This document shows positions 15,936 through 23,839 of a stretch of DNA of 46,988 nt, one piece after another. The notes under the pieces are model-generated. The model did not search any database, was not told the DNA's origin, and saw only the letters and a list, made by a program, of their open reading frames with translations. The DNA is from Bacteroidota bacterium (lineage in GTDB: Bacteria; Bacteroidota; Bacteroidia; B-17B0; Aurantibacillaceae). The translations under genes and the position numbers were made by a program. The stretch covers positions 1 through 46,988 of the forward strand of contig JAUXSA010000095.1 in assembly GCA_030681615.1 (NCBI GenBank), read 5' to 3'. Position 1 is the first letter of the stretch. Each line of letters starts with the position of its first letter.

Positions 15936-18488
15936 TTGTTTAAAGATTTGAAATTATTTACAAAAATACTTAACAGACCCGATCTAAAAAAAACAATACC
16001 CGCTTTTTTAATTTTTTTGTGTGCTCAAATTTTTATTTCGTGTAATCCTACAAAAAAATTATTGCCCAACGAGTATTTGCTTGACAAGGTAGAAGTAATT
16101 AATACTAAAGAAACCAATCAACCAAAAGAAAATTTTGAAGCCTTTTTCAGGCAAAAGCCTAATCGTAAATTATTTAGAAGCATACATTTTTTTGTGTGGT
16201 GGTATAATTTGTTTGATGAAGAAAAGATCAAACAGAAAAAAGTTGCCCGGAATTTAAAATATGACAAGATAAATTCAGACAGGGTTTTACTTTCCGAAAA
16301 AAAGAATGAGGAAAGAGTTAAGAAAGGAAAAAAGCCTAAAACCCCTAAATTAAAAGATAAAACAAGTCAGTTGGTTGTAGAAAGCGTCCGCGATATTGGT
16401 GAGCGTGCAGTAGTATTTGATTCAACATTAACCGAGCAAACACGAATGCAGATGGTTAAATTTTTATTCAGTAAAGGCTATTTTAATAACCGAGTTACCG
16501 ATACCATTGAGTTTAACAAAGATTCAAAACGTGCTACCACTAAATATATTCTTTATCCAAGAGATCCATACACTATCAATAAGATCTCGTATTTAATGGA
16601 GGATGAAAAACTTGGCGCATTGGTGTTAAACGATACAATAAATACATTGCTTAAAGTGGGCATGCAATATGATACCGATAAATTGCAGGCCGAAAGGCAA
16701 CGTATTACAGATTTTGCATCAAATAACGGTTATTTTTATTTTGAACACGCTTACGTAAATTTTGATATCGATTCCAATTTCAACAATCATTCTGTATCGG
16801 TACTTATTAATTTAAAAAAATACGCAAAATCTTATAGCTCTTCTAACGATTCTTTAATATACGTTAATCATCCACGTATGAAAATTGAGAATGTTTATAT
16901 TATTACCGAACCGGTGTATACCGATATAAAAGAAGTAAATTTTAAAGACACCATTAAAACAAAAAGAGAGGGTACTGTTTTTTTATTGAATTCGCACCTG
17001 GCATACAGGCAGCCGATCATCATAAACAATACAGATATTTACAGGGGCCAATGGTTTAGAAAAGATACTTCAGAACAAACCTATAAACAACTATTAGGAC
17101 TTGGGATCTTTAAAAATGTAACGATCAAATTTTTAAAGAATGAAGATCATTCTAGCCGTTTGGATTGTTACATCATTTGTAACCCATTATTGAAACAATC
17201 ATTAACAGCTCAAACAGAAGGAACCAACACGAGTGGTAATTTAGGTATTGATGGAAGTGTTGTTTACCAGAACAAGAATTTTTTCAGAGGCGGCGAATTA
17301 GTAGAGCTTAAATTACAAGCAGCTATTTTAGCTCAAAGGCAGTTAACGAGAGATAGTTCTAATTATGTAAACTCAGTTGAAGATGCTGTGGATCTTAACC
17401 GTTTACAGCGTACTTTTAATACAGTTCAGTTTGGTCCTGAAGCCACATTCTCAGTTCCACGTGCTTTCTTCCCATTCTCATTATTACCATTTAAAAAAGA
17501 TATGTTACCGCGTACTTATGTAAAAACATCGGTTAACTATCAATCAAGCCCGGATTTTAACAGAACGATCACCAATATTGATTATGGTTTTAGTTTTTTA
17601 AGTTATAAGAACAGGCTCAGGCATAATTTTGTTCCTTTTGAAGCTTACCTTGTTCGTGCCAACTTATCACGATCGTATATAAATTATCTTCAAACATTAA
17701 ATGATGCTTTTTTATTAAATTCATTTAATGATCACATTACCACTTTAAGTAAATACAGCATCACGTATACCTCAAAAGAAAATTCTAATACAAGTCGTAA
17801 AACCGTTCATTACATCAGGGCAACCATTTCATCATCAGGAAATATTTTACGCCAGTATTTTAAATCCACAGGTGCAAAAGCAGATACAGCCGGGCGCTAT
17901 CTTTTATTTGGAATTCCTTTTGCACAATTTGTAAAAACAGATATTGATTACAGGATCTATTTTCCTGTTCGAACAAAGAGCAGGCTTGTTTATCGTGTGG
18001 CGGGCGGTATAGGAAAACCCTTACAAAATCTGGGTGTTTTACCATACGAACAAAGTTATTTTAGCGGCGGCCCTAACAGTGTAAGGGCCTGGCGCGCAAG
18101 AACATTAGGGCCTGGCGGATATGATCCACGAACAAGCCAAACCCGTTATGATAAAATAGGTGACATTTTACTGGAAGGAAATGTGGAGTATCGTTTTCAC
18201 ATTATTAAATCTTTTAACGGAGCACTATTTGTAGATGCGGGAAATGTTTGGCGTTTGAATAAAGATGAAACAAAACCTAATGGCGAATTTGTTGTGTCGG
18301 ATTTTGCAGACCAGATCGCTATAGGCGGAGGTATGGGTATCAGATGGGACCTTAGTTTTTTTGTGTTGCGTTTAGATCTTGCTGCACCATTAAAAGACCC
18401 TAAATATCCGGTTGGAGACAGGTGGACATTTAATAAAGAACCCTGGAAACAAATTGTTGCTAACTTTGGTATTGGATACCCGTTTTAA
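15936..18488 (+). CDS. TamL-like lipoprotein outer-membrane assembly protein (Omp85 family)
   Basis: An 850-residue protein with a lipobox ending IFISC (Cys36), POTRA-like repeats (about 190-420) and a C-terminal Omp85 beta-barrel. The barrel contains SYFSGGPNSVRAWRARTLGPGGY near residue 710 (the conserved R-G/R-W segment of BamA-like barrels) and ends ...IVANFGIGYPF with a terminal aromatic residue. A lipid-anchored BamA paralogue of this kind is the TamL type described in Bacteroidota, the partner of TamB; tamB is not in the window. No ATG precedes the signal sequence; the start used is TTG at 15936 (alternative TTG at 15948). Confidence 0.88.
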   Translation: MFKDLKLFTKILNRPDLKKTIPAFLIFLCAQIFISCNPTKKLLPNEYLLDKVEVINTKETNQPKENFEAFFRQKPNRKLFRSIHFFVWWYNLFDEEKIKQKKVARNLKYDKINSDRVLLSEKKNEERVKKGKKPKTPKLKDKTSQLVVESVRDIGERAVVFDSTLTEQTRMQMVKFLFSKGYFNNRVTDTIEFNKDSKRATTKYILYPRDPYTINKISYLMEDEKLGALVLNDTINTLLKVGMQYDTDKLQAERQRITDFASNNGYFYFEHAYVNFDIDSNFNNHSVSVLINLKKYAKSYSSSNDSLIYVNHPRMKIENVYIITEPVYTDIKEVNFKDTIKTKREGTVFLLNSHLAYRQPIIINNTDIYRGQWFRKDTSEQTYKQLLGLGIFKNVTIKFLKNEDHSSRLDCYIICNPLLKQSLTAQTEGTNTSGNLGIDGSVVYQNKNFFRGGELVELKLQAAILAQRQLTRDSSNYVNSVEDAVDLNRLQRTFNTVQFGPEATFSVPRAFFPFSLLPFKKDMLPRTYVKTSVNYQSSPDFNRTITNIDYGFSFLSYKNRLRHNFVPFEAYLVRANLSRSYINYLQTLNDAFLLNSFNDHITTLSKYSITYTSKENSNTSRKTVHYIRATISSSGNILRQYFKSTGAKADTAGRYLLFGIPFAQFVKTDIDYRIYFPVRTKSRLVYRVAGGIGKPLQNLGVLPYEQSYFSGGPNSVRAWRARTLGPGGYDPRTSQTRYDKIGDILLEGNVEYRFHIIKSFNGALFVDAGNVWRLNKDETKPNGEFVVSDFADQIAIGGGMGIRWDLSFFVLRLDLAAPLKDPKYPVGDRWTFNKEPWKQIVANFGIGYPF

Positions 18489-18580
18489 TTTAGTTTAATG
18501 AAATGGCCATGTTTACCACGCAAACACATAATAACTACACTGCCATTCCATATGACAATTAAAAACAATAGCTTAAACCT

Positions 18581-19453
18581 ATGAAAGTTGCAGGATTTAC
18601 CATAATTAGAAACGCTTTAAAATTTGATTACCCGGCTGTGGAGGCCATTACTTCTATTTTACCAATATGCGATAAATTTTTTGTTGGGGTTGGCAACAGC
18701 GATGATGAGACAAGGAAATTAATTGAGAGTATTGCTTCTGATAAAATAATAATTATTGATACGGTTTGGGATGATAGTTTACGCGAAGGCGGTAAAATTT
18801 TATCTATTGAAACAAACAAAGTTTTTGACAACATTCCGAAAGAATTTGATTGGTGCTTTTATATACAGAGTGATGAGTGTGTGCATGAAGAAGATCTACC
18901 AAAAATAAAAAATGCGATGGAGCTTTATGAAGATGATATTGCTGTTGATGGATTGTTATTTGAGTACAAACATTTTTATGGTCAGTACAATTATATTGGC
19001 ATTGGCAGAAGATGGTATAAACATGAAATTCGAATTATAAAAAACAACAAACACATTCGTTCATATAAAGATGCGCAGGGGTTTAGAACAGATAGTGATA
19101 AAAAATTACGCGTTAAAAAAACCGGAGCCTTTATTTATCATTACGGTTGGGTAAAGCCGCCACAAGCCCAGCAGGCTAAACAAGCCAGTTTTCATAAAAT
19201 GTGGCACGATGATGAGTGGATGAAAAGCAACATTCCAAAAGTAGAAGAATTTGATTATAGTAATATTGATCTTTTAGGAGAATACAAAGGCACACATCCA
19301 AAAATTTTTGAAGAACGAATTAAAAAAGCAACCTGGAAATTTGTTTACGATAAAGCAAAAGTAAAAACAAATTTTAAATACCAAATCTTATTTTGGGTAG
19401 AGAAATTAACGGGCTGGCGGGTTGGCGAGAACAGGAACTATAATTTGAAATAA
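18581..19453 (+). CDS. family 2-like glycosyltransferase
   Basis: A 290-residue soluble protein opening with KVAGFTIIRNALKFDYPAVEAITSILPICDKFFVGVGNSDD, the N-terminal nucleotide-binding pattern of GT-A family glycosyltransferases. An acidic DXD-like segment, FYIQSDECVHEEDL, lies near residue 100. A RIIKNNKHIRSYKDAQGFR stretch and a conserved HYGWVKPP follow. It would add a sugar to a surface polysaccharide or lipid, with unknown donor and acceptor. It is 92 bases after the tamL-like gene in the same direction. Confidence 0.8.
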   Translation: MKVAGFTIIRNALKFDYPAVEAITSILPICDKFFVGVGNSDDETRKLIESIASDKIIIIDTVWDDSLREGGKILSIETNKVFDNIPKEFDWCFYIQSDECVHEEDLPKIKNAMELYEDDIAVDGLLFEYKHFYGQYNYIGIGRRWYKHEIRIIKNNKHIRSYKDAQGFRTDSDKKLRVKKTGAFIYHYGWVKPPQAQQAKQASFHKMWHDDEWMKSNIPKVEEFDYSNIDLLGEYKGTHPKIFEERIKKATWKFVYDKAKVKTNFKYQILFWVEKLTGWRVGENRNYNLK

Positions 19454-19480
19454 TGCTAATAAACGCTTAATCTCACTTTA

Positions 19481-19675
19481 CTAAGAAGCCTTGTCTTTTG
19501 TATTTCTTATTAAACTAATTCCGGAAAAAAAGAAGACCGCTCCTAAAATTCCCGAAAAAATAATAGCTTTTATATTTCTTGTATCAGCGCCTCCAGTCAT
19601 AAAAGAGACGCCAGCATAAATGAGCCCAACAACACCTAAAAGGGTTAGAATAATTCCTAGTACACGTTTTTCCAT
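19481..19675 (-). CDS. small two-helix membrane protein
   Basis: A 64-residue protein with two hydrophobic segments (residues 5-25 and 36-56) joined by a short polar loop containing GGADTRN. The start is ATG. It is not recognised as a named family; small proteins of this layout are common in Bacteroidota. It lies alone between the glycosyltransferase and paaD, 112 bases downstream of paaD in the same direction, so it could be read through from the paa operon. Confidence 0.6.
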   Translation of the reverse strand: MEKRVLGIILTLLGVVGLIYAGVSFMTGGADTRNIKAIIFSGILGAVFFFSGISLIRNTKDKAS

Positions 19676-19787
19676 AATTGTTTTTTAATCTGTTGCTATC
19701 ATAACAGTTTAAATGAAAAATTGTTTAGAGAAAACTAAAATGAAATATGGGTTGGTTTACAGCCCACCATTGCTCGGATGCTGGTAG

Positions 19788-20276
19788 TTAAATACACTTA
19801 AAATAATCAAAAGCCTCTAAACAATCATTGCACTTATAAAGTGCTTTGCAAGCCGTGCTTCCAAATTGAGAAACCATAACAGTGTTCTTACTTTTGCATC
19901 TTGGACAAGTAACCTGTTTTGTTTTACCGGTTAAAAAAGATTTATCGCTGGTAGATTCTTCGGGTGGAGCGATACCGTATTTTTGCAATTTTAATTTTGC
20001 TTCTTCGCTTAACCAATCAGTTGTCCATGCAGGATGATAAACCATATTGATCTTTACTGCGTCAAAACCATTTTCCAATAATTTTTTTCGCACATCATCT
20101 TCCATTTGTTTCATGGCGGGGCAACCACTGTATGTTGGTGTAATAACAACTTCAATAGTTTTATCACCGAAAATTTTCACATCTCTAATTACTCCTAATT
20201 CAACAATAGAAATTACCGGTATTTCCGGATCGGGAATTTCTGAAAGCAGGGAAAATATATTTTCTTTTGTTTGCAT
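19788..20276 (-). CDS. paaD: phenylacetyl-CoA epoxidase assembly subunit PaaD
   Basis: An N-terminal MIP18/SufT-like (DUF59) domain (EIPDPEIPVISIVELGVIRDV; TPTYSGCPAMKQMEDDV) is followed by a zinc-ribbon tail with CPRCKSK and CNDCLEAFDYFKC. PaaD is needed to mature or support the PaaABCE epoxidase, probably in metal-centre assembly. I chose ATG at 20276 (162 residues) over the upstream GTG at 20288. It lies downstream of paaC and a 33-codon ORF, separated by about 110 bases that contain a degenerate CACAGAG repeat. Confidence 0.92.
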   Translation of the reverse strand: MQTKENIFSLLSEIPDPEIPVISIVELGVIRDVKIFGDKTIEVVITPTYSGCPAMKQMEDDVRKKLLENGFDAVKINMVYHPAWTTDWLSEEAKLKLQKYGIAPPEESTSDKSFLTGKTKQVTCPRCKSKNTVMVSQFGSTACKALYKCNDCLEAFDYFKCI

Positions 20277-20283
20277 ATTTTTT

Positions 20284-20385
20284 ACCACTGAGAAACTGAG
20301 AAGAATAATTCTTAGTATTTATGTTAATGTTATGTTGCTACTAATTTCGAAAAGGAAAAACTCTGTGTTCTCCGGCCTCTGTGAT
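20284..20385. repeat. degenerate inverted repeat of the CACAGAG type
   Basis: The left arm ACCACTGAGAAACTGAGAAG (from 20284) and the right arm CTCTGTGTTCTCCGGCCTCTGTG (20361-20383) are roughly inverted copies around an AT-rich centre. They lie between the small paa-operon ORF and paaD. As I recall, CACAGAG-rich intergenic repeats of this kind are widespread in Bacteroidota; no search was possible. Confidence 0.45.
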
Positions 20386-20388
20386 TAA

Positions 20389-20490
20389 TTAGAGTATCCA
20401 AATTGCTGCAATGATCATGATCACAATAATCACAATGTATTGCCAAACATCAACAAAATAAGGCGAAAGCTTTTTCCACACATCTTTCAT
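20389..20490 (-). CDS. 33-residue single-helix membrane micro-ORF in the paa operon
   Basis: An ATG at 20490, 13 bases after the paaC stop, opens a 33-codon frame. The product begins MKDVWKKLSPYFVDVWQY and continues as one hydrophobic helix (IVIIVIMIIAAIWIL) to the C-terminus. The charged, amphipathic start followed by a helix of 15 or more residues is unlikely to arise by chance, and the spacing fits an operon gene between paaC and paaD. Its function is unknown; it might tether or stabilise the epoxidase at the membrane, but nothing in the sequence proves that. Confidence 0.5.
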   Translation of the reverse strand: MKDVWKKLSPYFVDVWQYIVIIVIMIIAAIWIL

Positions 20491-20503
20491 CTCGAAAATT
20501 ATT

Positions 20504-21262
20504 TTACCATTTTGCAGTTGGGTGCATGCGTGGTATCGATTGCATTTCTGCTAAAATATAACTTAAATATTCTGTATGTAATCCGTTGCGACTGCCATGT
20601 TGCACATATGTTCCTTCAGGGGCTACCAGGTTTGCTTTTGCAAATAATTGATTAATTTCTTTTTCCCAGTTAGGTTTTAAAGCAGAAAGATCAACCGCAA
20701 TTCCCTCTTTAATTAAGATCGCATCTACTTCATTCATTTCAAATAATTCGCCAACAAAGGGCCAGATCTCATTTAAACCATTTTGCAAACGGTTAAAACT
20801 TTCTTCTGTGCCATTTCCAAAACGGTTTACCCACGCAAAACTATGACGTTTATGGTAGGTGATTTCTTTTATTGATTTAGCTGCAATACCAGCTAACGTC
20901 TCGTCTTTGCTTTTTGCTAATTCAGTATAAAATGCAAGATCAAAACAATCAATTAATGCTTGTCTGATAATTGTTTTTGCATAATCGCCATTTGGTTGTT
21001 CGGTAATTAACGCGTTAAAATATTCCCTGTCGTTCCTAAAAAAGGCGAGTTCGTCTTCTGTTCTTCCTTTGCCTTCTGTTTTTGCGGCATATTCTAACAA
21101 CGCTTTTGCGCGGCCAAAAATGTCTAAAGCAATATTGGTTAAGGCAAGGTCTTCTTCTAAAAAAGGGCCGTGACCTGTCCACTCACTTAAACGTTGTGCA
21201 AGAATTACACTTGTATCGCCAAGTCGTAATGAATAATTAAATAAAGCTTCTTTTGATGTCAT
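20504..21262 (-). CDS. paaC: phenylacetyl-CoA epoxidase subunit PaaC
   Basis: A 252-residue ferritin-like structural subunit of the 1,2-phenylacetyl-CoA epoxidase; it pairs with PaaA but lacks a full di-iron site. Typical segments are YSLRLGDTSVILAQRLSEWTGHGPFLEEDLALTNIALD, the DELAFFRNDREYFNALITEQPNGD stretch and the C-terminal HTEYLSYILAEMQSIPRMHPTAKW ending. It starts 11 bases after the paaB stop. The ATG at 21262 gives the expected N-terminus. Confidence 0.95.
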   Translation of the reverse strand: MTSKEALFNYSLRLGDTSVILAQRLSEWTGHGPFLEEDLALTNIALDIFGRAKALLEYAAKTEGKGRTEDELAFFRNDREYFNALITEQPNGDYAKTIIRQALIDCFDLAFYTELAKSKDETLAGIAAKSIKEITYHKRHSFAWVNRFGNGTEESFNRLQNGLNEIWPFVGELFEMNEVDAILIKEGIAVDLSALKPNWEKEINQLFAKANLVAPEGTYVQHGSRNGLHTEYLSYILAEMQSIPRMHPTAKW

Positions 21263-21273
21263 TGATCTTAAAT

Positions 21274-21564
21274 TTACATGTGGCCAACGCCATCCGGAAT
21301 TTGGTAAAAAGTAGGGTGACGATAAATTTTATCGTTTGCCGGCTCAAAGAACGATCCCATATCTTCGGGACTGCTTGAAACAATAGCACTGCTAGGTACA
21401 ACCCAAAGGGCCATTCCTTCTCCGCGACGCGTGTACAGATCGCGTGCATTTTGCAAGGCCATTTCTTTATCGTAAGCGTGTAAATTGCCGCAATGTACGA
21501 ACGGTTGTCCCGATTTTTTTTGTACAAATACTTCCCATAATGGGCCTTGAGAATCTTTACTCAT
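21274..21564 (-). CDS. paaB: phenylacetyl-CoA epoxidase subunit PaaB
   Basis: A 96-residue small subunit with the family pattern: PLWEVFVQKKSGQPFVHCGNLHAYDKEMALQNARDLYTRRGEGMALWVVP, and the SPEDMGSFFEPANDKIYRHPTFYQIP end. PaaB bridges PaaAC units in the epoxidase complex. It is the second gene of the minus-strand operon, 43 bases after paaA. Confidence 0.96.
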   Translation of the reverse strand: MSKDSQGPLWEVFVQKKSGQPFVHCGNLHAYDKEMALQNARDLYTRRGEGMALWVVPSSAIVSSSPEDMGSFFEPANDKIYRHPTFYQIPDGVGHM

Positions 21565-21607
21565 ATTATTTTTCTGGTACCTAAACCGTTTCTTTAAATT
21601 AATTTAA

Positions 21608-22549
21608 TTACGCTGCTTCGTATTTTTCGTTTTGTTTTTTTGCGTAAGCAGTTGCAGCTTCTCTTACCCATGCTCCTTCGCTGTGTGATTTATTGCGTGA
21701 AGCTAAACGTTCCTTGTTACAAGGGCCGTTTCCTTTTATCACTGCTTTAAATTCTGTCCAATCAGGCTCACTAAAATCATATCCGTTTTTTGCTTCGTTC
21801 CATTTTAAATTTTTATCCGGCGCGGTCAATCCTAAATAGGTTATTTGCGGCATTGTTTGGTTTACAAAACGTTGACGTAATTCATCATTTGTTTCGCGTT
21901 TAATACGCCATTTAATAGCATTTTCGCTATTCGGACTCTCAACATCGGGTGGGCCAAACATCATTAAAGTCGGATACCACCAACGATTTAAAGCATCCTG
22001 TGCCATTTCTTTTTGCGCAGGTGTACCAAAAGCTAAATGGGTCATTATTTCATATCCCTGACGTTGATGAAAACTCTCTTCTTTACAAATACGCACCATT
22101 GCACGGGCATAAGGCCCGTAAGAAGTACGTTGCAACATTACCTGGTTCATAATAGCTGCGCCATCAACCAGCCAGCCCACTGCCCCAACATCAGCCCAGG
22201 TTAAAGTAGGATAATTGAAAATAGAAGAATATTTTGCCTTTCCTGTAAGCAGGGCATCCAGCATCTCATCGCGGCTGGTGCCAAGCGATTCGGCTGCGGT
22301 ATACAAGTATAATCCATGCCCACCCTCGTCCTGCACTTTTGCTAAAAGCACCAATTTAGCGCGTAAGCTTGGGGCACGGGTTATCCAATTACCTTCAGGC
22401 AACATCCCAACAATTTCGCTATGTGCGTGTTGCGAAATTTGACGGATCAAATGTTTACGATAATTATCCGGCATCCAATCTTTTGGCTCAATTATATCGT
22501 TTTTGGCCAACTTAGACTCAAAAAGCTCTTCAAAATTTATAACTCCCAT
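21608..22549 (-). CDS. paaA: phenylacetyl-CoA epoxidase catalytic subunit PaaA
   Basis: The 313-residue di-iron catalytic subunit of the epoxidase, which converts phenylacetyl-CoA to the ring 1,2-epoxide with O2 and electrons from PaaE. Iron-ligand segments are recognisable: [21 protein letters not shown] (E...EGGH) and [16 protein letters not shown] (EExxH). The N-terminus [28 protein letters not shown] and the length fit the family. It is first in the paaABC-(orf)-paaD operon, divergent from paaE. Confidence 0.97.
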   Translation of the reverse strand: MGVINFEELFESKLAKNDIIEPKDWMPDNYRKHLIRQISQHAHSEIVGMLPEGNWITRAPSLRAKLVLLAKVQDEGGHGLYLYTAAESLGTSRDEMLDALLTGKAKYSSIFNYPTLTWADVGAVGWLVDGAAIMNQVMLQRTSYGPYARAMVRICKEESFHQRQGYEIMTHLAFGTPAQKEMAQDALNRWWYPTLMMFGPPDVESPNSENAIKWRIKRETNDELRQRFVNQTMPQITYLGLTAPDKNLKWNEAKNGYDFSEPDWTEFKAVIKGNGPCNKERLASRNKSHSEGAWVREAATAYAKKQNEKYEAA

Positions 22550-22575
22550 ATTTTTAATAAGGTATATAGTTCATA

Positions 22576-22607
22576 CAAAGATAGGATTTATGCGGTTTTA
22601 AACCAAA
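22576..22607 (-). promoter_or_regulatory. promoter of the paaABCD operon
   Basis: On the minus strand a TTTG (22607-22604) is followed by a 20-base spacer and TATCTTTG (22583-22576). This matches the Bacteroidota -33 TTTG / -7 TAnnTTTG arrangement and lies 26 bases before the paaA ATG. Short dyads (GGTTTTAAACC and CCAAAAAATTGG, 22595-22614) overlap the -33 region and might be an operator. Confidence 0.65.
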
Positions 22608-22675
22608 AAATTGGCCGATTTAAACATGAGCTTTGTCATATTCTTAAATAAATTTTTTTATCCCTCCTAAAGCCC

Positions 22676-22683
22676 TATTTTTG
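22676..22683 (+). promoter_or_regulatory. candidate -7 box for paaE
   Basis: TATTTTTG matches TAnnTTTG and lies 19 bases before the paaE ATG. A clear TTTG at the -33 position is not present, so the promoter may be weak or activated. Confidence 0.45.
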
Positions 22684-22702
22684 CACACTATTTTATCACA
22701 TT

Positions 22703-23767
22703 ATGGCTCGTTTTCACACCTTAAAAGTTAAAGATATCAAGCGCGAAACTTCGGATGCCGTTTCCGTTGCTTTTGAAGTTCCGCCACAGCAACAACCTGA
22801 ATACCAGTTTAAGCAGGGGCAATATATTACATTAAAAATGACAATTGGAGGTGAAGAGATCCGTCGTTCATATAGTTTATGCTCCAGCCCTTACGAAAAA
22901 GAATTGCGAGTTGCCATAAAAGCGGTAAAAGGCGGTAAAATGTCTACTTATATTAACGGCGAATTAAAAGTTGGAACCAGTATAGAGGTGATGACACCAA
23001 TGGGCACCTTCCATTCAGTTCTTTCAGGTGGAAATAAAAAGAAATATTTATTGTTCGCCGGCGGAAGTGGCATCACGCCTATGATGAGTATAATTAAAAG
23101 TATTTTGTATGTTGAAAAACAAAGCACTGTTACTTTAATTTACGCTAATAAAAATGAAGAAAGCGCCATTTTCAAGTCAGAGTTAGAAACTTTGGTTGGG
23201 GCTAATCCAAATCTAAAAGTGGTTTTTGTTTTTGATATGCCGGTTACTCAAATTTCTGAATTACAAACTGGTTTAATTACAACCGAGAAAGCAAAAGCTT
23301 TAATAGAAAACTATGGCGGCACAAATGCTGACGAGTATTTTATCTGTGGCCCAGGCCCAATGATGGAAAATGTGAAAACCTCATTAGAAGGTTTAAAAAT
23401 TGCCAAAGAAAAAATTCATATCGAATATTTTACCGCTGTTATTGATGCCGTAAATAAAGCTGAGAATAATGCGCTTGGAGCCGATGTAAAATCAAAAATT
23501 ACTGTTTTACAATATGGCATTGAAACTAATTTTGAATTAAAAACCAGCAGCATTAGCCTATTGGACGCCGCCATAGAAGCCGGTGTTGACGCGCCTTTTA
23601 GCTGTAAGGGAGCAGTTTGCTGTACCTGCCGCGCAAAAGTTTTAGAAGGTAAAGTAAAAATGGACGCTAATTTTGCATTAACCGATGCCGAAGTAGAAGA
23701 AGGTTTTATTTTAACCTGTCAATCGCATCCATTAACCGAAAAAGTGGTTATTGATTACGATGCTTAA
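22703..23767 (+). CDS. paaE: phenylacetyl-CoA epoxidase reductase subunit PaaE
   Basis: A 354-residue flavin and iron-sulfur reductase that passes electrons from NAD(P)H to the PaaA di-iron site. An N-terminal FAD domain has RRSYSLCSSP, an NAD-binding domain has LFAGGSGITPMMSII and YFICGPGPMMENV, and the C-terminal plant-type 2Fe-2S ferredoxin domain has Cys301, Cys306 and Cys309 plus the later Cys in LTCQSHP. The domain order is right for PaaE. It is transcribed away from paaABCD instead of ending the operon. Confidence 0.96.
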   Translation: MARFHTLKVKDIKRETSDAVSVAFEVPPQQQPEYQFKQGQYITLKMTIGGEEIRRSYSLCSSPYEKELRVAIKAVKGGKMSTYINGELKVGTSIEVMTPMGTFHSVLSGGNKKKYLLFAGGSGITPMMSIIKSILYVEKQSTVTLIYANKNEESAIFKSELETLVGANPNLKVVFVFDMPVTQISELQTGLITTEKAKALIENYGGTNADEYFICGPGPMMENVKTSLEGLKIAKEKIHIEYFTAVIDAVNKAENNALGADVKSKITVLQYGIETNFELKTSSISLLDAAIEAGVDAPFSCKGAVCCTCRAKVLEGKVKMDANFALTDAEVEEGFILTCQSHPLTEKVVIDYDA

Positions 23768-23839
23768 TTAAAACATTACAATACTTTTTTTCTCATTTAA
23801 TTTTATTTGTTTAACTTGGGTGAGTTAATACAATCAACT

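Noticed and set aside
18498-18584. 28-codon ORF between the tamL-like gene and the glycosyltransferase, ending in an ATGA overlap
   Set aside because: The composition (mixed, His/Pro/Lys rich, no helix or motif) looks random, and the overlap with the next start can occur by chance.
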